Below the pieces are notes generated by a model. The model did no database searches. It was not told where the DNA came from and saw nothing but the letters and a program-made list of their open reading frames with translations. Position numbers and translations under genes: made by a program. Of a stretch of DNA of 64,000 nt, positions 51,846-61,027 are shown one piece after another; positions within the stretch are counted from its first letter, which is position 1, and each line of letters opens with the position of its first letter. Origin of the DNA: Pseudomonas fluorescens (lineage in GTDB: Bacteria > Pseudomonadota > Gammaproteobacteria > Pseudomonadales > Pseudomonadaceae); contig NZ_MRST01000014.1 of the NCBI RefSeq assembly GCF_001902145.1, positions 1-64,000 on the forward strand. The letters are read 5' to 3'.

Positions 51846-52253
51846 TCAGGACTTACGCGTGGCGATGGACACGGAGGTGAAGCCACCCAGGCGCAGGGTG
51901 TCCATCACTTCCACCAGGCGCGAAACCTCCACGCCTTTGTCGCTGTTGACGATGATCGTCGACTTGGTATCGGGCTTTTCGGCAGCCTTCAGCGCCGGCA
52001 CCAGGGCCTCCACCGTCAGGTCCTTGCCGTCCAGTTGCAACTGGCCTTCCAGGCCCAGGGTGAGGATGAATTTGTTTTGCGGCTTGAGCTGCTGCGAACT
52101 GCTGGCGCTGGGCAATTGGGTCTTCATGCCGAGCGCGGGAATCACGTTCAGGCTCACCAGTACGAAAAACACCAGGAGGAACATCATCACGTCGATCATC
52201 GGGATCAGCTCGATGTGCGCCTTGCGTTTCTTGGGTTCGTCCCAGGTTCTCAT
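51846..52253 (-). CDS. exbD: ExbD/TolR biopolymer transport protein
   Basis: 135 residues, first gene of the operon. The membrane helix carries the proton-relay Asp (ELIPMIDVMMFLLVFFVL, Asp at about 23). The periplasmic domain contains STIIVNSDKGVEVSRLVEVM. Upstream, 52254-52443 contains three GACCG-type repeats (TGACCGATTGGT, TTGACCGTTT, TTACCGGTCAG) that could be operator half-sites; no Fur box is apparent. Confidence 0.92.
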   Translation of the reverse strand: MRTWDEPKKRKAHIELIPMIDVMMFLLVFFVLVSLNVIPALGMKTQLPSASSSQQLKPQNKFILTLGLEGQLQLDGKDLTVEALVPALKAAEKPDTKSTIIVNSDKGVEVSRLVEVMDTLRLGGFTSVSIATRKS

Positions 52254-52443
52254 TCCGTTACCCCGTCATTGAATTAGGGGCAAAACGCTAACAGCCAAAA
52301 ATGACCGATTGGTTAACTTTACTTGACCGTTTAGAGGCTCTAGGACGCGTCTCTCAGAAAACTTACCGGTCAGTTTTCAGGCGTAATGAAACTGACACTC
52401 GGGGCATCCATGCTTGAGAAATTTATCTTGAGAGCCGGCCTCC

Positions 52444-52998
52444 ATGCCCACTGCACTGCCTCAATTGACGACCCCGCGACTGTTGTTGCGTGCACTGCAA
52501 ATGCACCAGGCGCAGGTGCTTTTCAGGCTTGCCAACGGGCCGAAAATTGCCGACAACACGGCGAACATTCCATCGCCCTACACCCTGGAAACCGCCCAGG
52601 ATTTTATTGCCGCGGCCGCCGACAAGTACCGCACTGGTGAACTGCTGAACCTGGGGATGCATGTGCTCGGCACTGACGAACTGGTCGGCATGGTCAGCCT
52701 GCGCATCAACGCTCGCCATCACTATGGGCACTTGGGTGGCTGGGTGGCGGCGCACTGCCGTAACCAGGGATATGCGGCTGAAGCGGCGAGCGCGGTGATG
52801 GACTTCGGGTTCGAGGCGCTAGGGTTGCAGCGCGTGGGCAGCCAGTGTTTCGCGCGCAACAAGGAATCGGCGCGGGTCATGGAAAAGATCGGCCTGCGTT
52901 ATGAGGGCTGCATGCGCCAGGCGTTTCTAAAGAACGGCGTGTATGAGGACTTGCTCGGGTTTGCCACCGTGCGCGACGACTGGGAGCGCTGTCTGTGA
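52444..52998 (+). CDS. GNAT acetyltransferase (RimJ/RimL-like)
   Basis: 184 residues. Family motifs LTTPRLLLRALQMHQ at the start, LGGWVAAHCRNQGYAAEAAS for acetyl-CoA binding, and RNKESARVMEKIGLRYEG. This group acetylates N-termini of ribosomal proteins or small amines. Its stop overlaps the phoD GTG start by four bases (GTGA). Divergent from the TonB operon. Confidence 0.92.
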   Translation: MPTALPQLTTPRLLLRALQMHQAQVLFRLANGPKIADNTANIPSPYTLETAQDFIAAAADKYRTGELLNLGMHVLGTDELVGMVSLRINARHHYGHLGGWVAAHCRNQGYAAEAASAVMDFGFEALGLQRVGSQCFARNKESARVMEKIGLRYEGCMRQAFLKNGVYEDLLGFATVRDDWERCL

Positions 52999-54566
52999 GC
53001 GGTGGGGTGGATCACGGCCGACGCCGGGTCCTCGGCGGGTTGGCGGTCGCTACCGCGTTTTCGATTCTCAGCCCTTTTGCGCGCAGTGCCGGGGTGGATT
53101 ATCCGTTCACCCTCGGTGTGGCTTCCGGCGACCCGTTGCCAGATGGCTTTGTGATCTGGACGCGCCTGGCGCCGTTGTTCAACGCCGCGGATGGCCGTGG
53201 CGGCCTGAGTCGCTCGGTGCCGGTGCGTTGGCGGGTCGCCAGCGATGCGGCGATGACGCGCATAGTGAAGCAGGGCGAAGTACTGGCGACGCCGCGTTTC
53301 GCTCACGCAGTGCATGTCGAGGTGGCGGGGCTGGCGGCGGATCGGCCGTATTGGTACCAGTTTGAAGGGCTCGGTGCGCAGAGCCCGGTGGGCCAGTCGC
53401 GCACGATGCCGCCGCTGCAGGCCATGGCCGCGGCCCGGCTGGGGTTTGTGTCCTGCTCGCACTGGGAACGTGGCTATTTCAGCGCCTACCGACACCTTGC
53501 CGCCGAGCAGCCGGACCTGGTGTTTTTCCTCGGTGATTATATTTACGACAGTTCCTATGCTGCGGATTCGGGCAAGGTGTTTCGTTCTCACGGCAGCGGC
53601 AATGCGCAAAGCCTGAGTGATTACCGCAACCGCTACGCACTGTACAAGACTGATCCAGACCTGCAGGCCCTGCACGCCGCGGCTCCCAGCGTCGTAACCT
53701 GGGACGATCACGAAGTACAGAATGACTACGCCAACCGCTGGTCCCAGGACCCGAAGGTGGCGGTGGCGCAGTTTCTCAAGCAACGGGCCGCGGCGTACCA
53801 GGCGTTTTATGAACACATGCCCCTGCGTGCCAGCAGCGTGCCGAAGGGGCCGGATATGCGCATCTACCGGCGCCTGGACTATGGGCGGCTCGCGCGTTTT
53901 CATGTGCTCGACGGTCGCCAGTACCGTTCCGAGCAACCGTGCATCGCGGCCAATGGCAGCCACCAAGGGCATATTGTCACTACCCCTTGCAGCGACCTGC
54001 GTGACCCTGGCCGCACGTTGCTCGGCTGGCAGCAAGAGTCTTGGCTGGACCAGGGGTTTGCCCAGTCCAGGGCGCAGTGGAATGTGATCGCCCAGGATTT
54101 GCTGGTGGCGCCACTGATGCAGCGTGACTTAACCAACCATAAGCTTGGCCGCTGGACCGATGGATGGGATGGCTACATGGCTAACCGCTCACGAATGCTG
54201 GCGTCGATCGTGCGCAATCGCGTGAAGAACCCGGTGTTCTGGGGCGGGGATATTCATTCGTTCTGGGCCACCGACCTGCATGCCGACGCCGACAGGCCAG
54301 ACTCGGCGGTGGTCGCCACCGAGTTTGTCGGCTCGTCGGTCACCTCAGATGGCCCGCCCTATGACGCGTTCATGAAGATCATGCCGCTCAACCCCCATGT
54401 GAAGTTTTTCGACAGTCGCCAGCGTGGGTATGTGTCGGTGGAGTTGGCGGCGCACAGGATGCTGACAAATTTTCGGGCAATCAGCGACCCGCGTGACCCG
54501 GCGGCGACGGTGTCGACGTTGAAGTCGTTCGTCAACGAGTCGGGCCGCCCGAGCGTGGCCCTGTAG
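52995..54566 (+). CDS. phoD: PhoD-family alkaline phosphatase/phosphodiesterase
   Basis: 523 residues. Twin-arginine signal (HGRRRVLGGLAVATAFSILS). The PhoD N-terminal domain (FTLGVASGDPLPDGFVIWTR) is followed by the metallophosphatase core with SCSHWERGYF, FFLGDYIYDSSY and VTWDDHEVQNDYANR, and VFWGGDIHSFWATDL near the C-terminus: all metal ligands appear present. A Ca/Fe-dependent phosphodiesterase exported by Tat. GTG start overlaps the acetyltransferase gene. Its stop codon lies inside a REP. Confidence 0.93.
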   Translation: MSGGVDHGRRRVLGGLAVATAFSILSPFARSAGVDYPFTLGVASGDPLPDGFVIWTRLAPLFNAADGRGGLSRSVPVRWRVASDAAMTRIVKQGEVLATPRFAHAVHVEVAGLAADRPYWYQFEGLGAQSPVGQSRTMPPLQAMAAARLGFVSCSHWERGYFSAYRHLAAEQPDLVFFLGDYIYDSSYAADSGKVFRSHGSGNAQSLSDYRNRYALYKTDPDLQALHAAAPSVVTWDDHEVQNDYANRWSQDPKVAVAQFLKQRAAAYQAFYEHMPLRASSVPKGPDMRIYRRLDYGRLARFHVLDGRQYRSEQPCIAANGSHQGHIVTTPCSDLRDPGRTLLGWQQESWLDQGFAQSRAQWNVIAQDLLVAPLMQRDLTNHKLGRWTDGWDGYMANRSRMLASIVRNRVKNPVFWGGDIHSFWATDLHADADRPDSAVVATEFVGSSVTSDGPPYDAFMKIMPLNPHVKFFDSRQRGYVSVELAAHRMLTNFRAISDPRDPAATVSTLKSFVNESGRPSVAL

Positions 54567-54663
54567 GAGCGAGCTTGCTCGCGAAAAACGAAAGGGCGCC
54601 GATGGGAATCAGGTATCCCGCGTTATCGTTAACATTCTTCGCGAGCAAGCTCGCTCCTACAGT
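54562..54663. repeat. REP doublet containing both flanking stop codons
   Basis: CTGTAGGAGCGAGCTTGCTC and its inverted partner GCGAGCAAGCTCGCTCCTAC. The phoD stop (TAG, 54564) and the alaX stop (54657-54659) are both supplied by the REP sequence. Confidence 0.85.
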
Positions 54664-55301
54664 GTCGGGGTATCAGCGAGGCTGTAGCGCACCGAGAGCG
54701 CGCCTTTTTTCTCCGACAACGCCAAGATCGTTACCTGGCCCAGTTCGCTCAACGCTTGAACATGAGTGCCGCCACAGGCGTACGCCGGTAATTCCCCGAA
54801 GCCGACTTCACGGGTGCCGTCTTCCAGCGTCATATGGCGGGGATAGTCGGCGGCGATCCATGTGTTGACCCACTGCTGGAGCGCCTGCGCGTCCATGTCT
54901 TGCGCGGTCTGGCCACGGATAAAGGTGATCTTGCCTTCGCCGGGCCAATGGTGGGCCTTGATCGGCATCCAGCCCAGGCGTTCGCCGGCATTGCCAATCA
55001 AGTGCCCCGCCGAATGCAGACGCGTATGCAAGGCGCGGCGCTGTGCGTCGACTCGTGCAACGACGAGGCCAGGTTCCAGAGGTCGGTCGACGTAGTGCAC
55101 CACCTGTTCGGCTTCTTGCATGACCCGCAGCACCTGGCTGTCGCCGAGCCAGCCGGTGTCGGACGGCTGGCCTCCGCCTTGGGGATGGAAAATTGTCGAC
55201 TGCACAATCACGGCGAATTGCTCTTCGTACGGGGTGCAACTGAGCACTTCCAGCTCGGCCGTCAGGTGGTCGTGGGTAAAAAACAGGCGCTCGGTCATCA
55301 T
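54657..55301 (-). CDS. Alanyl-tRNA editing protein (AlaX-type)
   Basis: 214 residues, free-standing AlaRS-like editing domain that deacylates Ser- or Gly-tRNA(Ala). The zinc site is complete: HxxxH in RLHSAGHLIGN and Cys/His in ACGGTHVQALSELG. FHPQGGGQPSDTGWL is the family's N-terminal signature. Length fits AlaXM. The last codon and stop come from a REP unit. Confidence 0.93.
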   Translation of the reverse strand: MMTERLFFTHDHLTAELEVLSCTPYEEQFAVIVQSTIFHPQGGGQPSDTGWLGDSQVLRVMQEAEQVVHYVDRPLEPGLVVARVDAQRRALHTRLHSAGHLIGNAGERLGWMPIKAHHWPGEGKITFIRGQTAQDMDAQALQQWVNTWIAADYPRHMTLEDGTREVGFGELPAYACGGTHVQALSELGQVTILALSEKKGALSVRYSLADTPTL

Positions 55302-55387
55302 CTACATCCGCATCAGGGTTCTGTGGGCAGTATAAATAGTGCGCAGATGGGTGATAATCCGCTCAATTATCAATGGACCTGTGCGTC

Positions 55388-56320
55388 ATGAGCATCAATC
55401 TTCCTTTGCCGTTATTGGGTGAAATGGCGATTTTCGTCAAGGTCGTGGAAACCGGCAGCTTTTCCGAAGCAGCGCGGCAACTCAGCGTTTCACCTTCGGC
55501 GGTGAGCCGCAGTATCTCGCGCCTGGAGCAGGCCCTGGCCACGCGCCTGCTGCAACGCACCACCCGCAAGCTGCGCCTGAGCGAGGGCGGCGAGGAGGTG
55601 TTCAAGCGTTGCCAGGAGATGGTCAATGCGGCGCGCTCGGTGATGGAAATCAGTGGGCAATTTACCCATGAAGCCGAGGGGCTGGTGCGGGTCAGTGTGC
55701 CCAAGGCGGTGGGGCGATTTGTGGTGCACCCGCATATGCCGGAATTTTTGCGGCGCTATCCCAAGGTGGATGTGCACTTGATCCTGGAAGATAGGCATGT
55801 GGATTTGATCGACGACAACGTCGACTTGAGCATCCGCATCACCGACAGCCCACCGCCAGGCTTGGTCGGGCGCCAGCTGTTGCCCATCGAACATTTGTTG
55901 TGCGCGACGCCGCAGTATCTGGCCGAGCACGGTACACCGAGCCATCCCCATGATCTGCTCGGGCACAGTTGCATTTATCTGGGTGAGACACCGGGAGATT
56001 CACGCTGGAAGTTTCGCCAGGCTGGCAAGGCGGTAACGGTCGGCGTACGCGGCCGGTATGCGGCGAACCACACCGGGGTGCGACTGGAAGCGGCGTTGCA
56101 GCATGTCGGGATTGCCAGCTTGCCGTATTTCACCGCACGGCACGCCTTGGAGGCGGGGCAGTTGGTGCAGGTGTTGCCGGGGTGGGATTTTATTGCGTCG
56201 TACCATGGCGAGGCGTGGTTGCTGCATTCGCCCACACGTTACCTGCCGCCGAAGTTGCGGGTGTTTATCGATTATCTGGTGGAATGCATGGTCAAGGAGC
56301 CCACGCTGCGCCGACGGTAA
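55388..56320 (+). CDS. LysR-family transcriptional regulator
   Basis: About 310 residues. Winged HTH: FSEAARQLSVSPSAVSRSIS then LEQALATRLLQRTTRK. Co-inducer domain from about 95 (GLVRVSVPKAVGRFVV). Divergent from alaX. Of two ATGs I use 55388, which matches the family start; 55373 is possible. Confidence 0.92.
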   Translation: MSINLPLPLLGEMAIFVKVVETGSFSEAARQLSVSPSAVSRSISRLEQALATRLLQRTTRKLRLSEGGEEVFKRCQEMVNAARSVMEISGQFTHEAEGLVRVSVPKAVGRFVVHPHMPEFLRRYPKVDVHLILEDRHVDLIDDNVDLSIRITDSPPPGLVGRQLLPIEHLLCATPQYLAEHGTPSHPHDLLGHSCIYLGETPGDSRWKFRQAGKAVTVGVRGRYAANHTGVRLEAALQHVGIASLPYFTARHALEAGQLVQVLPGWDFIASYHGEAWLLHSPTRYLPPKLRVFIDYLVECMVKEPTLRRR

Positions 56321-56324
56321 AAAC

Positions 56325-56414
56325 TGTGGGAGCGGGCTTGCTCGCGAATGCGGTGGATCAGTCTACTTATCTATAACTGAAAGATTGCATTCGCGAGCAA
56401 GCCCGCTCCCACAT
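56325..56414. repeat. REP doublet
   Basis: TGTGGGAGCGGGCTTGCTCG and its inverse GCGAGCAAGCCCGCTCCCAC enclose about 50 bases between convergent LysR and PA2817-type genes. Confidence 0.85.
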
Positions 56415-56437
56415 GAGTCCTGTGCCGCTCAGAACTG

Positions 56438-56845
56438 TCAGTGCTTGCTCTGGTCCTGAGGCATCGCCAGCAGCTGTTTTTCCTGGTTCCAGTCGAACGG
56501 TTCGTCGTTCTGTTCGGCTTCATGGCGACGTTCTTCCAGGGCCTGGTACAGGTCCAGTTCTTCGTCGGGCATGAAGTGCAGGCAGTCGCCGCCAAAGAAC
56601 CACAGCAGGTCGCGGGGCACCAGGTGGGCGATTTGCGGGTAGCGCAGGATGACCTGGCTCATCAGGTCCTGGCCCAGGTACTGGCTTTCGATCGGGTCGA
56701 TTGGCAACAGGGCGCGCAGTTCGTCGAAACGCTCCAGGAACAGCGAGTGGCTTTCCTCGGGTACCTGTTCGGCTTCGCCGACGGCAACCAGGATGCTGCG
56801 CAAGTGGTCGAGCAAGACGAGATGATCGGCAACGACGTTGGACAC
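56438..56845 (-). CDS. PA2817-family protein
   Basis: 135 residues, acidic and helical, with YLGQDLMSQVILRYPQIAHL and LVPRDLLWFFGGDCLHFMPD. It matches the small protein encoded beside the FadE-type acyl-CoA dehydrogenase in Pseudomonas (PA2815/PA2817 region). Function unknown. It is separated from fadE by a terminator, so it is transcribed independently. Confidence 0.85.
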   Translation of the reverse strand: MSNVVADHLVLLDHLRSILVAVGEAEQVPEESHSLFLERFDELRALLPIDPIESQYLGQDLMSQVILRYPQIAHLVPRDLLWFFGGDCLHFMPDEELDLYQALEERRHEAEQNDEPFDWNQEKQLLAMPQDQSKH

Positions 56846-56864
56846 GAGATAAGGCCTCTAAAGC

Positions 56865-56905
56865 AAAAACGGGCGCGAGAGTATAAGCCTCTCGCGCCCG
56901 TTTTT
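56865..56905. terminator. Bidirectional intrinsic terminator after fadE
   Basis: AAAAACGGGCGCGAGAG pairs with CTCTCGCGCCCGTTTTT around a short loop. The A- and T-runs allow function in both directions. Confidence 0.9.
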
Positions 56906-56920
56906 ATATGACCGCTCGAC

Positions 56921-59368
56921 TCAGCGGACTTTACCTTCTGCCTGCATCAGCTCTTCCTTGCTGAAATCATCCACGTCGATCACCTTGCGTCGCGCAGCCT
57001 CGGCATCGTGCAAGGTTTGTGCCTCGGCCGGTTGCAGCACGCCGGCCTGCAGGGCCGCGTCGATGGCATGCTCGCCGGCAGCCGGCTTGACCTGGCCGCT
57101 CTTGAGCGCGCTGTGGAGTTTTTTCTGCAAGGGGTGGCTGGCACCGAGCAGGTCGTAGGCATGTTGCAGGGCGCCCACGGGATCTTCTGCTGATTGTGGG
57201 CGATAACAGCCGGCCAGCAATTCTTCCAGGGTCGGGTCGCCTTTGGCGCGGCCGATCACGGCTGCCACTTCGGCATCCAGAGCGTCGGACGGCCCGGTAT
57301 GACGACGCCCGAATGGGAACACGATTACCCGCAGCAGGCAGCCCAGCACCTTGTTCGGGAAGTTGCCCAGTAGCTCATCCAATGCGCGTTCCGATTCGCC
57401 CAGGCTTTCTTCCATGGCCCAGGCAAACAGCGGCTCCAGATGGTCCGGCGAGTCCAGGTCGTGATAACGCTTGAGCGCCGCCGACGCCAGGTACATGTGG
57501 CTGAGCACATCACCCAGGCGGGCGGACAGGCGTTCGCGGCGCTTGAGCTCGCCACCCAGCAACATCATGCTCAGGTCGGCCAGCAGGGCAAACGCAGCCG
57601 CCTGGCGATTCAGGGCACGGAAGTAGCCCTGGCTCAAACGGTTGCCCGGGGCTTTTTCGAAGTGCCCGAAGCCCAGGTTCAGCACCAGGGTGCTGGCGGC
57701 GTTGCTTACGGCAAAGCCGATGTGTTGCATCAGCAGGCCGTCGAATTCCTTCAACGCCTGGTCATGGTCTTCGCGGCCGGCCAGGGCCATTTCCTTGAGC
57801 ACGAAGGGGTGGCAGCGAATGGCACCCTGGCCGAAGATCATCAGGTTACGCGAAAGGATATTTGCGCCTTCCACGGTGATGAAGATCGGCGCGCCCTGCC
57901 AGTTGCGGCCCAGGTAGTTGTTGGGGCCCATGATGATACCCTTGCCGCCGTGCACGTCCATGGCGTGGCTGATGCACTCACGGCCGCGTTCGGTCAGGTG
58001 GTACTTGAGGATCGCCGACAGCACCGACGGCTTCTCGCCCAGGTCCACGGCGTTGGCGGTGAGCATGCGCGCGCTGTCCATCAGCCAGGCGTTGCCACCG
58101 ATGCGTGCCAGGGCTTCCTGGATGCCTTCGAAGGCCGACAGCGGTACGTTGAACTGTTCGCGCACATGGGCGTATTGGCCGGTCACCAGGCTGGTGAACT
58201 TGGCGGCGCCGGTGCCGACGGCGGGCAGCGAGATCGAACGGCCGACCGACAGGCAGTTCATCAACATCATCCAGCCCTTGCCGAGCATCTCCTGGCCACC
58301 GATCAGGTATTCCAGGGGGATGAACACATCCTTGCCGGAGTTGGGGCCGTTCATGAAGGCGGCGCCAAGCGGCAGGTGACGACGGCCGATTTCCACGCCA
58401 GGGGTGTCGGTAGGAATCAACGCCAGGCTGATGCCCAGGTCTTCTTCTTCACCCAGCAGGTGGTCCGGGTCATGGGCCTTGAAGGCCAGACCGAGCAAGG
58501 TCGCGACGGGGCCGAGGGTGATGTAGCGTTTTTCCCAGTTCAGGCGCAGGCCGAGGGTTTCCTTGCCTTGCCATTCGCCTTTGCAGATCACGCCGGTGTC
58601 GGGCATGGCGCCCGCATCGGAGCCGGCCAGCGGGCCGGTGAGGGCGAAGCACGGGATGTCGTCGCCACGGGCCAGGCGAGGTAGGTAGTGGTTGCGTTGT
58701 TCCTCGGTGCCGTAGTGCAGCAGCAGTTCGGCCGGGCCGAGGGAGTTGGGGACCATCACGGTGGAGGCCAGGTCACCGCTGCGGGTTGCGAGCTTCATGG
58801 CAACCTGGGAGTGGGCATAGGCGGAAAAGCCCTTGCCGCCGTATTCCTTGGGAATGATCAGGGCGAAGAAGCCATGGGTCTTGATGTGTTCCCAGGCTTG
58901 CGGCGGCAGGTCCATGGCCTGGCCGATTTCCCAGTCGCTGACCATGGCGCAGAGTTCTTCGGTGGGGCCGTCGATAAATGCCTGCTCTTCCTCGGTCAAT
59001 TGCGCCTTGGGGTAGGCCAGCAATTTGTCCCAGTCGGGGCGGCCACTGAACAGCTCGCCGTCCCACCAGACGGTGCCGGCATCAATCGCATCGCGCTCGG
59101 TCTCGGACATCGGCGGCAGCACTTTCTGGAACCAGCTGAACAGCGGCTTGGTGAAGTATTGGCGGCGCAGGTCGGGCAGCAACAAAGGCGCGGCCACCAC
59201 GGCCAGGAGCACCCAGAAGATCAGCAGCAGCCAACCCGGTGCGTGGCTCCAGGCGCCCATCGCCAGCAGGTAGACGGCGACCACGCCCAGGGCGGGCAGG
59301 GGGGCAGTACGGCGGTGTGCCAGGTAGGCAATGCCGACCACCAGCACCAGTATCCACAACAACAGCAT
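56921..59368 (-). CDS. fadE: Acyl-CoA dehydrogenase, FadE type
   Basis: 815 residues, the length of E. coli FadE. Two N-terminal membrane helices (LLLWILVLVVGIAYLAHR; APGWLLLIFWVLLAVVAAPL) are followed by the acyl-CoA dehydrogenase core (FFALIIPKEYGGKGFSAYAH; CFALTGPLAGSDAGAMPDTG; AMDVHGGKGIIMGPNNYLGR) and the C-terminal DUF1974 region. It catalyses the first step of beta-oxidation with FAD. A strong GGAGGATTGGAT precedes the ATG; the upstream in-frame extension is rejected. Confidence 0.95.
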   Translation of the reverse strand: MLLLWILVLVVGIAYLAHRRTAPLPALGVVAVYLLAMGAWSHAPGWLLLIFWVLLAVVAAPLLLPDLRRQYFTKPLFSWFQKVLPPMSETERDAIDAGTVWWDGELFSGRPDWDKLLAYPKAQLTEEEQAFIDGPTEELCAMVSDWEIGQAMDLPPQAWEHIKTHGFFALIIPKEYGGKGFSAYAHSQVAMKLATRSGDLASTVMVPNSLGPAELLLHYGTEEQRNHYLPRLARGDDIPCFALTGPLAGSDAGAMPDTGVICKGEWQGKETLGLRLNWEKRYITLGPVATLLGLAFKAHDPDHLLGEEEDLGISLALIPTDTPGVEIGRRHLPLGAAFMNGPNSGKDVFIPLEYLIGGQEMLGKGWMMLMNCLSVGRSISLPAVGTGAAKFTSLVTGQYAHVREQFNVPLSAFEGIQEALARIGGNAWLMDSARMLTANAVDLGEKPSVLSAILKYHLTERGRECISHAMDVHGGKGIIMGPNNYLGRNWQGAPIFITVEGANILSRNLMIFGQGAIRCHPFVLKEMALAGREDHDQALKEFDGLLMQHIGFAVSNAASTLVLNLGFGHFEKAPGNRLSQGYFRALNRQAAAFALLADLSMMLLGGELKRRERLSARLGDVLSHMYLASAALKRYHDLDSPDHLEPLFAWAMEESLGESERALDELLGNFPNKVLGCLLRVIVFPFGRRHTGPSDALDAEVAAVIGRAKGDPTLEELLAGCYRPQSAEDPVGALQHAYDLLGASHPLQKKLHSALKSGQVKPAAGEHAIDAALQAGVLQPAEAQTLHDAEAARRKVIDVDDFSKEELMQAEGKVR

Positions 59369-59558
59369 ATCCAATCCTCCGTGAACCAGGGGCGAAACCA
59401 CCAGGGAGCTTAGTCGGCATCCGAACAAGCCGGGTGATCAGGGTGTAACAAGGTGTACTGGGCAACCTATCAGCCGGCGCCGGCATTTGGCCGAATCGTC
59501 GTTATCTCTCTGGCAGGCCTGGTGGTTAAACTCCAGGCTCCCCTCGGAGATCAAGCTC

Positions 59559-60218
59559 ATGAACACGTACTTGAGTCCCAGCCGCTTCATCGATAGTGAC
59601 CACCCTGTGGTGGTGGAGTTCGCCGAGAAACATCGCGGAACCCACCCGGATTTAAGTGACCAGGCAGTCAGTCTTTACTACGCGGTGCGTGAGGCCATTC
59701 GCTACAACCCCTATACCTTCAGCCGTGACCCCAACACCTTGAGCGCCAGCTTCGCCCTGGCGGCCGGCGAAAGCTACTGCGTGCCCAAAGCCACGTTGCT
59801 CGCCGCTTGCGCGCGCCACTGCGGCATTCCTGCACGCATTGGCCTGGCGGACGTGCGCAACCACCTGTCCACACCGCGACTGCTCGCCCTGCTCAAAAGT
59901 GACGTGTTCGCCATGCACGGTTATACCGAGCTTTACCTGAACGGCCGCTGGGTCAAGGCCACTCCGGCGTTCAACCAGCAACTGTGCGAAGTGTTCGACG
60001 TGCCGCCGCTGGAATTCGATGGGCTGCACGACAGCGTGTTCCACGCGTTCAATCGCCAGGGCCAGCGTTCTATGGAGTACGTGGTGGACCATGGGCAATT
60101 TGCTGACGTGCCCGAAGCATTTTTCTTCAGTCATATCCGCCAGTGCTACCCGCACCTGTTTGGCGACGATGCGCCCACCTTGCTCGGCGATATGCAGGGC
60201 GATTTAAGCCGCGGCTGA
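59559..60218 (+). CDS. Transglutaminase-like cysteine protein
   Basis: 219 residues. The transglutaminase fold core is seen as Cys in AAGESYCVPKATLLAACARH, His in FAMHGYTELYLNGRWVKATP, and the following Asp/Asn position. Cytoplasmic by absence of a signal. Substrates are unknown. GGAGATCAAGCTC precedes the ATG. Divergent from fadE. Confidence 0.88.
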   Translation: MNTYLSPSRFIDSDHPVVVEFAEKHRGTHPDLSDQAVSLYYAVREAIRYNPYTFSRDPNTLSASFALAAGESYCVPKATLLAACARHCGIPARIGLADVRNHLSTPRLLALLKSDVFAMHGYTELYLNGRWVKATPAFNQQLCEVFDVPPLEFDGLHDSVFHAFNRQGQRSMEYVVDHGQFADVPEAFFFSHIRQCYPHLFGDDAPTLLGDMQGDLSRG

Positions 60219-60274
60219 ACCGGCGTATGCTGCTGCGTTCATCAAGCCATGTTCATCAACGATAAGGCGCGGTC

Positions 60275-60892
60275 ATGCTGAAGATCTGGGGTCGTAAAAA
60301 TTCATCAAACGTCAGGAAAGCACTGTGGTGCGCCGAGGAGCTCGGCCTGGACTATGAAGCAATTGATGCGGGCGGGGCTTTTGGTGTGGTCGATACCCCG
60401 CAATACCGGGCCATGAACCCCAATGGCCGGGTGCCGGTGATCGAAGATGGCGACTTTGTGCTGTGGGAATCCAACACCATCGTGCGCTACCTGTGCGCCA
60501 AGCAGGCATCGGATTTTTACCCCAGCGACCTGCAAGCCCGGGCCAACGCCGAGAAGTGGATGGACTGGACCACTTCCACACTCGCCGATCCGTTCAAAGC
60601 GGTGTTCTGGGGCATCGTGCGCACTCCGGCTGACCAGCAAAACTGGGACAGTATCAATGCCGGGCGCCAAGCCTGTATCGACGCGCTCAAAACCGTCGAA
60701 CAAGCCCTCGCCGAGCAACCCTACCTGTCCGGCCAGGCGTTCGGCATGGGCGATATTCCCTTGGGCTGCTTCATCTACGCCTGGTTCGAGATGCCCATCG
60801 AACGTCCCGTTATGCCCCATCTGGAGGCCTGGTACCAGCGTCTGCAGCAGCGCCCGGCCTACCGCAAGGCGGTGATGACCGCGTTGACTTAA
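60275..60892 (+). CDS. Glutathione S-transferase
   Basis: 205 residues. Thioredoxin-like N-terminal domain with the glutathione-binding VPVIEDGDFVLWESNTIVRY and catalytic Ser in KNSSNVRKALWC. The all-helical C-terminal domain contains PYLSGQAFGMGDIPLGCFIY with the N-capping box. Cytoplasmic detoxification enzyme of the theta/beta-like group. Follows the transglutaminase-like gene on the same strand. Confidence 0.93.
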   Translation: MLKIWGRKNSSNVRKALWCAEELGLDYEAIDAGGAFGVVDTPQYRAMNPNGRVPVIEDGDFVLWESNTIVRYLCAKQASDFYPSDLQARANAEKWMDWTTSTLADPFKAVFWGIVRTPADQQNWDSINAGRQACIDALKTVEQALAEQPYLSGQAFGMGDIPLGCFIYAWFEMPIERPVMPHLEAWYQRLQQRPAYRKAVMTALT

Positions 60893-61027
60893 TACACACT
60901 ATTAATACGGGTGACTGTACTTGTGCGGCATGGGCACGCACCATGCTCGCACTGCATCGCAGGTTGAACTACCTACGGTGTGCCTTCATCTATTCTTTCT
61001 ATTCCCTTCTTTGGTGCGTATTTCCAT

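Noticed and set aside
57440..58684. 414-codon frame antisense to fadE
   Set aside because: Shadow of a strongly conserved gene.
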